Below are positions 7,112 through 15,988 of a DNA stretch of 64,000 bases, one piece after another. The notes beneath the pieces were generated by a model that worked only from the letters and a program-made list of their open reading frames with translations, searched no databases and had not been told where the DNA came from. The position numbers and the translations under genes were made by a program. This DNA comes from an uncultured Roseateles sp. (GTDB lineage Bacteria; Pseudomonadota; Gammaproteobacteria; Burkholderiales; Burkholderiaceae_C): NCBI RefSeq assembly GCF_945956965.1, contig NZ_CAMFJS010000027.1, positions 1 through 64,000 of the forward strand, given 5' to 3'. Within the stretch, counting starts at the first letter, position 1. Every line of letters begins with the position of its first letter.

Positions 7112-9887
7112 TGTCGCCGGCATAGGCCAGGCGCAGAGCCTCGACGCGCAAATGGCGTTGCAAGGCGGCGTTGAGCTGAGCCAGCGTCAGCGCTTGGATG
7201 GCATCGTCCAGCGCTTGGGCGCGCTGCAGCTTGTGGCCACGGTACAGGCCGGTGGCCAGGCTGGTGGCCAGCTTGGCGTCTTGCATGCGGGCCAAACGCC
7301 GCTCGCCCAGCAGGGCTTGCTGGGCGCTGCGCAACTCGGCCGCGCTGGCGCCTTGTTGGCTGAGTTGGCGAACCTCCTCCAGCAAGGCCTGCTCCAGCTG
7401 CGTGCGCTGCTGCGGGGCGAACAGGGCGCCCAGATGCCAGACGCTGTTGAGGTCCGGCTCGCCCCAGCGCCAGTAAGACCAGACGTTGTAGGACAGGCCC
7501 TCGCGCTCGCGGATGCGCTTCCACAAGCGTGAATCGCTGCCGCCGCCGAGGATCAGATTGGCCACTAGCAGGGCCGCGTGATCGGCATGCTCATCGTTCA
7601 CCGCCAGGTCCAGGCGCGCGAGTAGGGCGGCATTGCGCTTGCCGGCCAGTGGCAGTTGCAGCCGCTGCGTTTGTGGCGCTTGCGCGGCGAGCGCCTCAGC
7701 CGTGGCACTTGCATCGGCCAGCGGTCGGGGCAGGACGGCGTAGGCGGCGGGGGCTTGCCAGTCGTCCAGCGCTTGCTGCAAAGCCGTGCTCAGCTCGGTG
7801 GGATCAAAGTCGCCCACCGCCGCGAACTGCGCATGCGAGCTGCCGTAAAAGCGCAGATGGAAATCACGCAGCTGATCGAGGCTGACGGCTTGCAGATCGG
7901 CCGCCATCTCGTCAAAGCTGCGGGCATGGCGCACATCGCCACGTGGCCATGGGCTTAGCACTTGCGCCAGCGCATTCGCGGCCAGCAGCTCCGGGTCATT
8001 GCGCTGCGTTTGTAGATTGCCCAGCAGCTGCGCGCGGACTTCATCGAGCAGCGCCTGCTGCCACAAGGGCTGGCGCAAGACCTCGGCCACCAGCTGCACG
8101 GCGGCAGCGGCATGCTGGCGCTGGCTGCGCCAAGTCAGCGTGAGGTGATCGGCCTCGGCGCTGATTTGCAAGCTCATCTGCAAGGCGTCCATGCGGTCGC
8201 TGAGGGCTTGGGCGTCCAGGCTTTGCGTGCCCTTGCCCAGCAGGCCGGCCAGCAACTCCGCCACCGCCGCTTGGCCGCGCAGATTGTTGGCGTCTCCCAT
8301 GCGCAGCACCAGGGTTGACTCCAGCATGCCGCCGCGTGTGGGCTTGGGCAGCAGGGCCAAGCGCATGCCGCCGGGGAGCTGGCTGCGCAGGGTCAGGCGG
8401 TCGATCTCAGCCGGCCGGCTGTCAAAGGCGGGCACGGCCGCGGGCGCCGGGCCGGGCTTGAAATCGCGCAGGGCCTGGCGTGCATCGACAAAGCTGGGAT
8501 TGGGCGCGCGTTGGGGCTGCTCGGTTGGCAGGTAGAGCACCAGGCTGCGGTTGGCGGGCAGCAGGCGCTCGCGGGCCACGCGTTGCAGCTCGGCCAGGCC
8601 CAGCACCTTGATCCGGTCGCGCAGCAGAAAGTGGAGCCGCCAGTCGCCCTGGCCCACGGCATTGGACAAGGCCAGGCTGAGGCGCTCGGCATCAGCGAAC
8701 TGCTGCTCCCACTGGTTCAGCCAGCGCGTTTTGGCGCGCTGCAACTCCGTCGCGGTGATGGGGTTGGTGCTCAGCTCTTGTTCCAAGACCTGCAGCAGCT
8801 CGCGCTGCAGTTCGGCGGGCTCGGCGCCGGTGGCCAGCTCGGCCGTCAGCATCATCACCCCGGGCTCGGCGCGCAGCTCATTGCTGGCGCTGATGCGGCT
8901 GGCCAGCTTGCGCTCGCTCACCAGGCGCTGGGCCAGCCGCCCGCCGGGGGCAGCGCTGAGTATGTTTTGCAGCAGCTCGATGGCGGCATAGTCCGGGTGC
9001 GCAGCGGCCGGTGCGTGATAGGCCGCCCGCAGCGCGGCCACGCCGCCGCTACGGCGGATCACCACGCTGCGTTCGCCGTCCTGCGCGGCTTCCAGGGTGT
9101 GGCGTGGCGCTGGTGCGCCGGGGCCCGCGGGCAGGGCGCCAAAGCTCTGCTGCACCCAGGCCAGCGCCTTGGCGGGCTCGAAGCTGCCGCTGATGATCAG
9201 CGTGGCATTGCTGGGCTGGTAGTAGCGGCGGTAGAACTGGCGCAACTGGCTGGCCTTGATGTTCTCCACATCGCTGCGCACACCGATCACCGGGCGCTTA
9301 TAGCTGTGCCACTGGTACATGGCGGCCAGGGCGTGTGATTCCAGATTGAAGTCCAGATCACCATCGCTGATGTCCATCTCGCTGCGCACCACGCTCATCT
9401 CGGCATCCAGGTCGGACTGGCGGATCAGGCTGTTGTGCATGGCATCGGCCTGCCACGCGAGCAGCCAGCGCAGCTTGGCCTCATCGGCCGCGAAGCTGGC
9501 GAAGTAATTGCTGCGGTCATGCCCGGTGCTGGCATTGGCATCGATGCCCAGGCGGCTGAAATCCGCCCAGGGGCTGGGGTGGCGCGGCGTGCCTTTGAAG
9601 ATCATGTGCTCCAGCAAATGGGCCAGGCCGGCCTCCCCGTAGTTCTCATGCTTGGCGCCCACCCGGTAGGTCATATTGACGTGGGTGCTGGGCTTGGAGG
9701 CATCGGGCGCCAGCAGCACTTGCAGGCCATTGGCCAGCCGGTATTCGCTGATGCCTTCGGCGCTGGCCTGCAGCCGCGGCGCAGCCCAAGCCGACGCGGC
9801 GGGCTGCAGCAGAGCCAGGCTCAAGAACAGCAGGCGCAGCGGCTTGACGGTAGAGCGGGTGGAGAGGGTGGAGATGGACCCGGGCAT
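7047..9887 (-). CDS. Periplasmic M16 family zinc peptidase, two-domain
   Basis: The 946-residue protein has a signal peptide (mature from about residue 37, after ASAWA) and two tandem M16 halves. The first half carries the inverted zinc motif HLLEH (residues 90-94) and the downstream acidic ligand region (DAEMSVVRSEMD), so it is a likely active metallopeptidase. The second half (about 490-930) keeps the fold (GQAAVAELLAGLLGKGT) but lacks the HxxEH motif, as in other two-domain pitrilysin-type enzymes in which the second half closes the chamber. Family members degrade small proteins or signal peptides. It stands alone on the minus strand between the LysR gene and VirK/DUF535. Confidence 0.92.
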   Translation of the reverse strand: MPGSISTLSTRSTVKPLRLLFLSLALLQPAASAWAAPRLQASAEGISEYRLANGLQVLLAPDASKPSTHVNMTYRVGAKHENYGEAGLAHLLEHMIFKGTPRHPSPWADFSRLGIDANASTGHDRSNYFASFAADEAKLRWLLAWQADAMHNSLIRQSDLDAEMSVVRSEMDISDGDLDFNLESHALAAMYQWHSYKRPVIGVRSDVENIKASQLRQFYRRYYQPSNATLIISGSFEPAKALAWVQQSFGALPAGPGAPAPRHTLEAAQDGERSVVIRRSGGVAALRAAYHAPAAAHPDYAAIELLQNILSAAPGGRLAQRLVSERKLASRISASNELRAEPGVMMLTAELATGAEPAELQRELLQVLEQELSTNPITATELQRAKTRWLNQWEQQFADAERLSLALSNAVGQGDWRLHFLLRDRIKVLGLAELQRVARERLLPANRSLVLYLPTEQPQRAPNPSFVDARQALRDFKPGPAPAAVPAFDSRPAEIDRLTLRSQLPGGMRLALLPKPTRGGMLESTLVLRMGDANNLRGQAAVAELLAGLLGKGTQSLDAQALSDRMDALQMSLQISAEADHLTLTWRSQRQHAAAAVQLVAEVLRQPLWQQALLDEVRAQLLGNLQTQRNDPELLAANALAQVLSPWPRGDVRHARSFDEMAADLQAVSLDQLRDFHLRFYGSSHAQFAAVGDFDPTELSTALQQALDDWQAPAAYAVLPRPLADASATAEALAAQAPQTQRLQLPLAGKRNAALLARLDLAVNDEHADHAALLVANLILGGGSDSRLWKRIREREGLSYNVWSYWRWGEPDLNSVWHLGALFAPQQRTQLEQALLEEVRQLSQQGASAAELRSAQQALLGERRLARMQDAKLATSLATGLYRGHKLQRAQALDDAIQALTLAQLNAALQRHLRVEALRLAYAGDINEAGHPKTAIPHQSAALESR

Positions 9888-10090
9888 GCAGTGATGAGCG
9901 AAAAGATGGCGGAGGCGGCAAGCGTAGCAGGCGGGCTTGGCCTCTGGCGGCGGGGCGCGGGCGAGGGCGCTCAGGACCCGGTGAAATCAAAGCAGTGGCG
10001 CGCCCGCAGCGCCGGCAAAGTCAGGGACAATTCAAGCCCGCGCGAGGCAGCCGCCCCGCGCCCCTTTGCCTCAGCCTCGTCAGTGCCTGC

Positions 10091-11005
10091 ATGAACTCAA
10101 AACCGGTTGCCCTCAAGCCCAAGGATCGCGCCAAGATTCTCATCGGCAGCCTTTTGCACCCGCGTCAAACGCGGCGCTGGCTGCAGTTCGTCGGCCAGAA
10201 CGAGATCCTGCAAGACAAGCTGGCCCAGTTCCCCTTCGCGCACAGCAAGATCTACCGTCCCTATTTGTCGAACCGGCTGAGCTGCGCCAAGCGGGTCGAT
10301 GTCTTGATTGCGCATTACCGCTTCCTGAGCGACTTCGGCCTGAGCGATTGGGTGCGCGACGCCTCGCAGCAGCCGCAACCCTTGGTGCAGCTGGCGTGCA
10401 AGTCCGGCGCCAGCATGGCGCTGGAGCTTAGCGCCATTCACGAAGGCCACCGCGAGGGCGAGCTGTGCCTGCGCCTGGTCTACAAGGGGGAGTACATCTT
10501 TGCCGCCTCCCTGGTGGTGTTCGAGGAAGACGGTCAGCCCTGCCTGATGCTGGGCCGCCTGCAAGGCAAGGCGACCGATCAGGCGCGTGAGCTGGTGCGT
10601 GAAGCCACCAAAGACCTCTACAGCACCCGCCCGGCGGGCTTGCTGGTGCTGGCGGCCCGGCATTTCGCGCATCTGCTGGGCTGCTCAAAAGTGCTGCTGG
10701 TCAGCAACCACAACCGCATCAGCATCAATCTGTGGCGGCGCTGGCACATCACCTCCAACTACGACCAGATGTGGACGGAGATGGAGGCGGTGCAGCGGGC
10801 TGACGGCAATTACGAGCTGGGCGCGCTGGACAAGCCCTTCATTGACATCGAGGCCATCGCCTCCAAAAAGCGCTCGGAAGCGCGCAAGAAGCTGGCCTTG
10901 CTGGAAGCGATGTTCGAAGGCCTGGCGCTCAGCCTGAACGCGGCGCGCCGAGGTGTTGATGCGGGCACCGGCACCGGCACCGGCACCGGCGCCAGTCCGG
11001 CCTGA
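10091..11005 (+). CDS. VirK/YbjX family protein (DUF535)
   Basis: The 304-residue protein matches the DUF535/VirK/YbjX family: an N-terminal region with RYLSNRLSCAKRVDVLIAHY-like residues, a central GRLQGK, and a conserved segment near LLGCSKVLLVSNHNRISINLWRR. In enteric bacteria members affect resistance to membrane-active peptides and virulence; the chemistry is unknown. The start at 10091 (MNSKPVALK) was chosen over an upstream frame start because the family begins near here. The C-terminus carries a Gly-Thr repeat encoded by four exact GGCACC units and a degenerate fifth, a possible slippage site. It is divergent from the M16 peptidase. Confidence 0.85.
   Translation: MNSKPVALKPKDRAKILIGSLLHPRQTRRWLQFVGQNEILQDKLAQFPFAHSKIYRPYLSNRLSCAKRVDVLIAHYRFLSDFGLSDWVRDASQQPQPLVQLACKSGASMALELSAIHEGHREGELCLRLVYKGEYIFAASLVVFEEDGQPCLMLGRLQGKATDQARELVREATKDLYSTRPAGLLVLAARHFAHLLGCSKVLLVSNHNRISINLWRRWHITSNYDQMWTEMEAVQRADGNYELGALDKPFIDIEAIASKKRSEARKKLALLEAMFEGLALSLNAARRGVDAGTGTGTGTGASPA
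10964..10993 (+). repeat. Hexanucleotide repeat GGCACC x4 plus one degenerate unit
   Basis: Four perfect GGCACC units (10964-10987) and one variant unit code for a Gly-Thr repeat at the C-terminus of the VirK-like protein. A gain or loss of units keeps the frame, so it would change tail length, not expression. Confidence 0.8.
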
Positions 11006-11137
11006 TCGTCTTTGGCCTTGCCGCTAGTGATGCTGGCGGCTAGCGCCTAGCCCGGGTACTGGCTGCCCGCCCACAGGCCTTGCCGGATGTAGGAAAGCGG
11101 GGCGAGGCGCGCTCAGCAGGCGCCCGCCCGGTTTTCC

Positions 11138-14100
11138 TTAAGCCTGCCACTGCCCCATCAAGCTCGCCCACTTGGCACGGGCGGCTTGGAGGTGGCGCTC
11201 CTTCACATGCCCATAACCGCGAATTTCCTCGGGGATGCGGGCGATGTCCACGGCCAGCTTGAGGCGCTCGGCCGTCAGGCCCTTGGCCAGGATGGCTTCG
11301 ATGCTGGCGCGGTACTCGGCAATCAGCGCGCGCTCGGTCTTGCGCTCTTCGGTGTGGCCGAAGATGTCGAAAGCCGTGCCGCGCAAACCCTTGAGCTTGG
11401 CCAGCAGGCCAAAGGCCGGGCGGATCCAGGCGCCCATCTGCTGTTTGACCAGCTCGCCCTTCTCGTTCTTCTTGGCCAGCAGCGGCGGCGCGAGGTGGTG
11501 GACGATTTTGTAGTCGCCCTCGAACTGCGCGGCCACCTTGTCGGTGAAGCGTTTGTCGGTGTGCAGGCGGGCCACTTCGTACTCGTCCTTGTAGGCCATC
11601 AGCTTGAACAGATAGCGGGCCACGGCCTCGCTCAGCTGGCTGCCGCCCAGCGGCTTCTCGGCGGCTTGCACCTTGTCAACCAGGGCTTTGTAGGCGGCGG
11701 CGTAAGCGGCGTTCTGATAGTCGGTCAGGAAGGCGACGCGCTTGCTCACCAGCTCTTCGACGCTTGGGCGCTTGACGATGTTGATGACTTGCGTGGCCAC
11801 GAACAAGGCCTGCACGGCGGCCAGATCATGGGCGCAGCGGCGGCCCCATTCAAAGGCGATCTTGTTGTTCTCAACCTGCACATTGTTGAGCTCGATGGCG
11901 CGCATCAGTGCGGCATAGCTCAGCGGAATGCGGCCCTGCTGCCAGGCGTAGCCCAGCATCAGCGGGTTGGTGTAGAGCGAATCGCCCACCAGCTTGACGG
12001 CCACTTCCTCGGCATCAAACATGCCCAGATGGCTTTGGCCGACGGCTGCCAGCACAGCGCTTTCGCAAGCGGCGCCGGGGAATGACCAGTCGGCGTCATT
12101 GACCAAATTGGCTGTTGGCGAGCCGTGGGTGTTCAGCGCCACATAGGTGTGTCCCTCGCGCATCACGGCCAGGGTGGCCTTGTTGGCGGCCACGATGGAG
12201 TCGCAGGCAATCACCAGCTTGGCCTCGGCCGTGCCGACCTTGGTGCAGTGCAGGTCTTCGGCCTTGTTGGCGATTTGGATATGGCTCCAGGTGCTGCCAC
12301 CTTTTTGCGCCAGACCGGCCGCGTCCTGCGTGATCACGCCCTTGCCTTCGAGGTGCGCGGCCATGCCCAGCAATTGGCCGATGGTGATGACGCCGGTGCC
12401 GCCCACGCCGCCCACCACAATGCCCCAGGCCTTCTCGGCATTAGGCACCACGGGTTGCGGAATGGCGCCGAGCTTGGCGCTGTCGAAGGGGCTGAGCTTC
12501 TTGTCCTTCTTGGGCTTCTTGAGCTCGCCACCTTCCACGGTGACGAAGCTGGGGCAGAAGCCTTTGACGCAGCTGTAGTCCTTGTTGCAGCTGTTCTGGT
12601 TGATCTGGCGCTTGCGGCCGAACTCAGTGTCGATCGGCTCGATCGACAGGCAGTTCGATTGCACCGAGCAGTCGCCGCAGCCTTCACACACCAGCTCGTT
12701 GATGACGACGCGCTTGGCCGGGTCCACCAGCTTGCCCCGCTTGCGGCGGCGGCGCTTCTCGGTGGCGCAGACCTGGTCGTAAATGATGACGCTGGTGCCG
12801 GGGATTTCGCGGAACTGGCGCTGGATGGCGTCCAGCTCATCGCGGTGATGCACGCTCACGCCGGCCAGCAAGGACACGCCCTGATACTTCTGCGGCTCGT
12901 CCGTCACGATGCAGAGCTTGCTCACACCTTCGGCCGTCACGCTTTGCATGATTTGCAGCACGGTGTGGCCTTCGGCGCGCTCACCCACTTGCTGGCCGCC
13001 CGTCATGGCGACGGCGTCGTTGTAGAGAATCTTGTAGGTGATGTTGACGCCGGCGGCGATGCTCTGGCGGATCGCCAGCAGGCCGCTGTGGAAGTAGGTG
13101 CCGTCGCCCAGATTGGCGAAGATGTGCTTCTCATTCGTGAAGGCCGACTGGCCCACCCATGGCACGCCCTCGCCACCCATTTGCGTGAAGGTGGCGGTGT
13201 TGCGGCCGGGCATCCAGCTGACCATGTAGTGGCAGCCGATGCCGGCCACGGCGCGCGAGCCCTCGGGCACGCGGGTGGAGGTGTTGTGCGGGCAGCCGCT
13301 GCAGAACCAGGGCGTGCGGTCGGCGCCGCCGGCGGTCTTTTCCTCGGCCTTGAGGGCGTTTTCCTTGGCGTCGATGATGGCCACGCGGGCATCCAGGCGC
13401 GCCATCACATCGGCATCCACACCCAGCTTCTTCAGGCGCTTGGCGATGGCGCGGGCGATGATGGCCGGCGTCAGGTCGGCTTGCGGGCGCAGTAGCCAGT
13501 TGCTGCTGGGGTTGGGCAGGCTCCACTCGCCGCCTTCGCCTTCATGGTCGTCGAACTTACCGAGCACGTGCGGGCGCACATCGCTGCGCCAGTTGTACAG
13601 CTCTTCCTTGAGTTGGTATTCGATCATCTGGCGCTTTTCTTCGATCACCAGAATTTCTTGCAGGCCTTCGGCGAAGTCACGCGTGATGGTGGCTTCCAGC
13701 GGCCACACCACATTGACCTTGTGCAGGCGGATGCCCAGGCGGCGGCAGGTGTCGTCATCCAGGCCCAGGTCATGCAGGGCCTGGCGGGTGTCGTTATAGG
13801 CCTTGCCGCTGGCGATCAGGCCAAAGCGGTCTTGCTTGGTTTCGATGACGTTGTAGTTCAGCTTGTTGGCGCGGATATAGGCCAGGGCGGCGTACCACTT
13901 GTAATCCATCAAGCGCTTTTCCTGCTCCAGCGGCGCGTCGGGCCAGCGGATGTGCAGGCCGCCCTCGGGCATCTGGAAGTCCTCCGGCATGATGATCTTG
14001 ACGCGGTCCGGATCAACGCTGATGGAGGAAGAGCTTTCGACGATTTCCTGAATCGTCTTCAGGCCCGACCACAGGCCCGAGAAGCGGCTCATCGCAAACG

Positions 14101-14689
14101 CGTGCAAGCCCATGTCCAGAATGTCTTGCACGCTGGTCGGGAAGAACACCGGGAAGCCCACGGCCTTGAAGACGTGGTCGCTCTGGTGCGCGGCGGTGGA
14201 GCTCTTGGCGATGTGGTCATCACCCGCCACCGCGATCACGCCGCCATGCTTGGCGGTGCCGGCCATATTGGCGTGCTTGAACACGTCGATGCAGCGGTCC
14301 ACACCCGGGCCCTTGCCGTACCAGATGCCGAACACGCCGTCGAATTTATTCTTCTCGGGGAAGAGGTCGAGTTGCTGCGTGCCCCATACCGCGGTGGCGC
14401 CCAGTTCTTCATTGACGCCGGGCTGGAACACGATGTTCTGCTTGGCCAGATGCTTCTTGGCGGCCTGCAGGGCTTGGTCATACGTGCCCAGCGGCGAACC
14501 ACGGTAGCCGCTGATGAAGCCGCCGGTGTTCAGGCCCACCATCGCGTCGCGGGTGCGTTGCAACATCGGCAAGCGCACCAGGGCTTGCACCCCGCTCATG
14601 AAGGCTCGGCCGCTGTCCAGCGCGTATTTATCGTCCAGCGTGACGGTCTCTAGCGCACGCAAGATATGGTCGGGCAGGGGTGCATTCAT
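11138..14689 (-). CDS. Indolepyruvate ferredoxin oxidoreductase, fused alpha/beta subunits
   Basis: This 1183-residue enzyme of the 2-oxoacid:acceptor oxidoreductase family would decarboxylate aryl-pyruvates such as indolepyruvate to acyl-CoA with ferredoxin reduction, in aromatic amino acid catabolism. It has an N-terminal pyrimidine-binding domain (GFISGYRGSPLGTYDQ), a thiamine-diphosphate-binding domain (GIGCHYM, then GDGTYFHSG), an iron-sulfur segment with Cys clusters (CEGCGDCSVQSNC and a second group ending CVKGFCPSF), and a C-terminal gamma-type domain (GGVGGTGVITIGQLLG). Archaeal enzymes split these over IorA and IorB; the fused form of about 1150-1200 residues is usual in proteobacteria. 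The divergent Lrp-type gene 210 bases away probably regulates it. Confidence 0.93.
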   Translation of the reverse strand: MNAPLPDHILRALETVTLDDKYALDSGRAFMSGVQALVRLPMLQRTRDAMVGLNTGGFISGYRGSPLGTYDQALQAAKKHLAKQNIVFQPGVNEELGATAVWGTQQLDLFPEKNKFDGVFGIWYGKGPGVDRCIDVFKHANMAGTAKHGGVIAVAGDDHIAKSSTAAHQSDHVFKAVGFPVFFPTSVQDILDMGLHAFAMSRFSGLWSGLKTIQEIVESSSSISVDPDRVKIIMPEDFQMPEGGLHIRWPDAPLEQEKRLMDYKWYAALAYIRANKLNYNVIETKQDRFGLIASGKAYNDTRQALHDLGLDDDTCRRLGIRLHKVNVVWPLEATITRDFAEGLQEILVIEEKRQMIEYQLKEELYNWRSDVRPHVLGKFDDHEGEGGEWSLPNPSSNWLLRPQADLTPAIIARAIAKRLKKLGVDADVMARLDARVAIIDAKENALKAEEKTAGGADRTPWFCSGCPHNTSTRVPEGSRAVAGIGCHYMVSWMPGRNTATFTQMGGEGVPWVGQSAFTNEKHIFANLGDGTYFHSGLLAIRQSIAAGVNITYKILYNDAVAMTGGQQVGERAEGHTVLQIMQSVTAEGVSKLCIVTDEPQKYQGVSLLAGVSVHHRDELDAIQRQFREIPGTSVIIYDQVCATEKRRRRKRGKLVDPAKRVVINELVCEGCGDCSVQSNCLSIEPIDTEFGRKRQINQNSCNKDYSCVKGFCPSFVTVEGGELKKPKKDKKLSPFDSAKLGAIPQPVVPNAEKAWGIVVGGVGGTGVITIGQLLGMAAHLEGKGVITQDAAGLAQKGGSTWSHIQIANKAEDLHCTKVGTAEAKLVIACDSIVAANKATLAVMREGHTYVALNTHGSPTANLVNDADWSFPGAACESAVLAAVGQSHLGMFDAEEVAVKLVGDSLYTNPLMLGYAWQQGRIPLSYAALMRAIELNNVQVENNKIAFEWGRRCAHDLAAVQALFVATQVINIVKRPSVEELVSKRVAFLTDYQNAAYAAAYKALVDKVQAAEKPLGGSQLSEAVARYLFKLMAYKDEYEVARLHTDKRFTDKVAAQFEGDYKIVHHLAPPLLAKKNEKGELVKQQMGAWIRPAFGLLAKLKGLRGTAFDIFGHTEERKTERALIAEYRASIEAILAKGLTAERLKLAVDIARIPEEIRGYGHVKERHLQAARAKWASLMGQWQA

Positions 14690-14899
14690 GATGTGGCTTT
14701 GGGCTCCAGGGGTGGTGTGGCTGGCGCGAGCGAGGAGGGCGCGGACCGCTTGTGGCGGTGCACCGTGGCTGGCGCGGTTCTCGGCTTTTTACCGGGTACG
14801 GGAGTGTATGAAAAGCCCGGCCCGCTGTGCTTGCTTTTTGGCGCTCGAAATCTGTAGTTCGCGCAATAATCATGCTGAGAACCGCGGAAGGCCTTGCGA

Positions 14900-15463
14900 A
14901 TGATTTCGAAAAATCAAACTTCAGTAAAAACCCTTGACTCGCAGGAGGGGGCGCCGGCTGGCGCACCCGGTGCGCCCGGTGTGTCCACGGGCCTGGATCG
15001 CTATGACATCGCCATCCTGCAAGCCCTGCAGCGCGATGCGCGTTTGTCGAATGCCGAGCTGGCCACCCGCATCGGCCTGTCGGCGGCGCCGACCTGGCGG
15101 CGCGTTAAGTGGCTGGAGGAGCAGGGCTTCATCACCGGCTACCGGGCCGAGATCGACCGCCGCAAGGTCGGTCTAGGCGTGCTGGCCTTTGTGCGGGTGG
15201 ATGCCGACCGCAATAACGGCGCCTCCACCAAGGTGCTGGAAGAGGCGCTGCGCCAACTGCCCGAGGTGATCAGCTGCCACTACATCTCAGGCACCGGCAC
15301 TTTTGAGCTGCAGGTGATGGCCACCGACCTGGACGCGTTTTCGCGTTTCACCATCGACACCTTGCTGCACTTGCCCAATGTGAAGGATGTGCACACGCGC
15401 TTTTCCCTGGGCGAGGTCAAGGCGGCTGGGGTGACGCCGTTGGGGCATTTGGGTGCCGCCTAG
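14900..15463 (+). CDS. Lrp/AsnC family transcriptional regulator
   Basis: The 187-residue protein has an N-terminal winged helix-turn-helix (LDRYDIAILQALQRDARLS, then ELATRIGLSAAPTWRRVKWLEEQG) and a C-terminal RAM/AsnC ligand-binding domain (GTGTFELQVMATDLDAFSRF). The ATG at 14900 is preceded by GGAAGG with 8-base spacing; a TTG two codons earlier is less likely. About 30 low-complexity Ala/Gly/Pro residues precede the HTH. It is transcribed divergently from the indolepyruvate oxidoreductase gene, so it is probably an amino-acid-responsive regulator of that gene. The effector is not deducible. Confidence 0.92.
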   Translation: MISKNQTSVKTLDSQEGAPAGAPGAPGVSTGLDRYDIAILQALQRDARLSNAELATRIGLSAAPTWRRVKWLEEQGFITGYRAEIDRRKVGLGVLAFVRVDADRNNGASTKVLEEALRQLPEVISCHYISGTGTFELQVMATDLDAFSRFTIDTLLHLPNVKDVHTRFSLGEVKAAGVTPLGHLGAA

Positions 15464-15489
15464 GCAAGCAAGCAAGGCCAGTTCGGCGC

Positions 15490-15921
15490 TTACTTGCTAG
15501 GGCTGCCGGTCACGTCAATTTTGAGCTGGTAGTTGCTGTGCTCATTGCGGCGAGCGGCATTGCGCATCAGATAGACCCGCACGCTGTACTCGCCGGCCTC
15601 GGTGCTGTCCAGCTTGAACTCATTGCCGGCGCTCGATCCGATGTGAATGGCCTCGCCCTGTGAGCCGGGCGGCAAGACATTGAAATAGGTCGAGGGATTG
15701 CTGGGCTTGAAGCTGACCGTCAAGACCTGCCCCGCACCTGTGCGCAGCTTGTAGTCGATGGTTTCATCACCCTTGATGCTGGCCTTGATGGTGCTGCCGG
15801 AGCTGCCCTTTTTGAATTGAACCTGCTTGACCTGGATACCGGGTTCGGCGGCCAAAGCGATTGGCGGTGCAACTCCAACGGCCGCAGCGAGGAGGGCAGA
15901 AAAACAGATGCGCATCTTCAT
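15490..15921 (-). CDS. Exported PliG-like protein (putative g-type lysozyme inhibitor family)
   Basis: The 143-residue protein has a signal peptide (mature from about residue 25, after IALAA) and a single beta-rich domain: VQFKKGSSGSTIKASIKGDETIDYKLRTGAGQ, then YFNVLPPG, and a late YLMRNAARRNEHSNYQLKI. This matches the family that contains PliG, the periplasmic inhibitor of goose-type lysozyme, often annotated 'DNA breaking-rejoining protein' or 'hypothetical'. The last block (MRNAARR plus alternating hydrophobics) is the most typical. It lies 67 bases after a three-gene lipoprotein operon on the same strand and may belong to it. The family match is from memory; inhibition is not shown. Confidence 0.6.
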   Translation of the reverse strand: MKMRICFSALLAAAVGVAPPIALAAEPGIQVKQVQFKKGSSGSTIKASIKGDETIDYKLRTGAGQVLTVSFKPSNPSTYFNVLPPGSQGEAIHIGSSAGNEFKLDSTEAGEYSVRVYLMRNAARRNEHSNYQLKIDVTGSPSK

Positions 15922-15988
15922 GGTCAGTCACCTTGAATGGTTAGAAAGAGTGAGTGGTGGGGGTGCAGGAGTGCGCAGCAGCGCAGCC

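Noticed and set aside
12125-13495. A 456-codon plus-strand frame inside the indolepyruvate oxidoreductase gene
   Set aside because: Antisense to a well-supported enzyme; translation is Ala/His/Gly-rich without family features.
15452-15502. Terminator between the Lrp gene and the PliG-like gene
   Set aside because: GCAAGCAAG and CTTACTTGC form an imperfect repeat over both stop codons, but there is no T-run and one mismatch; not called.
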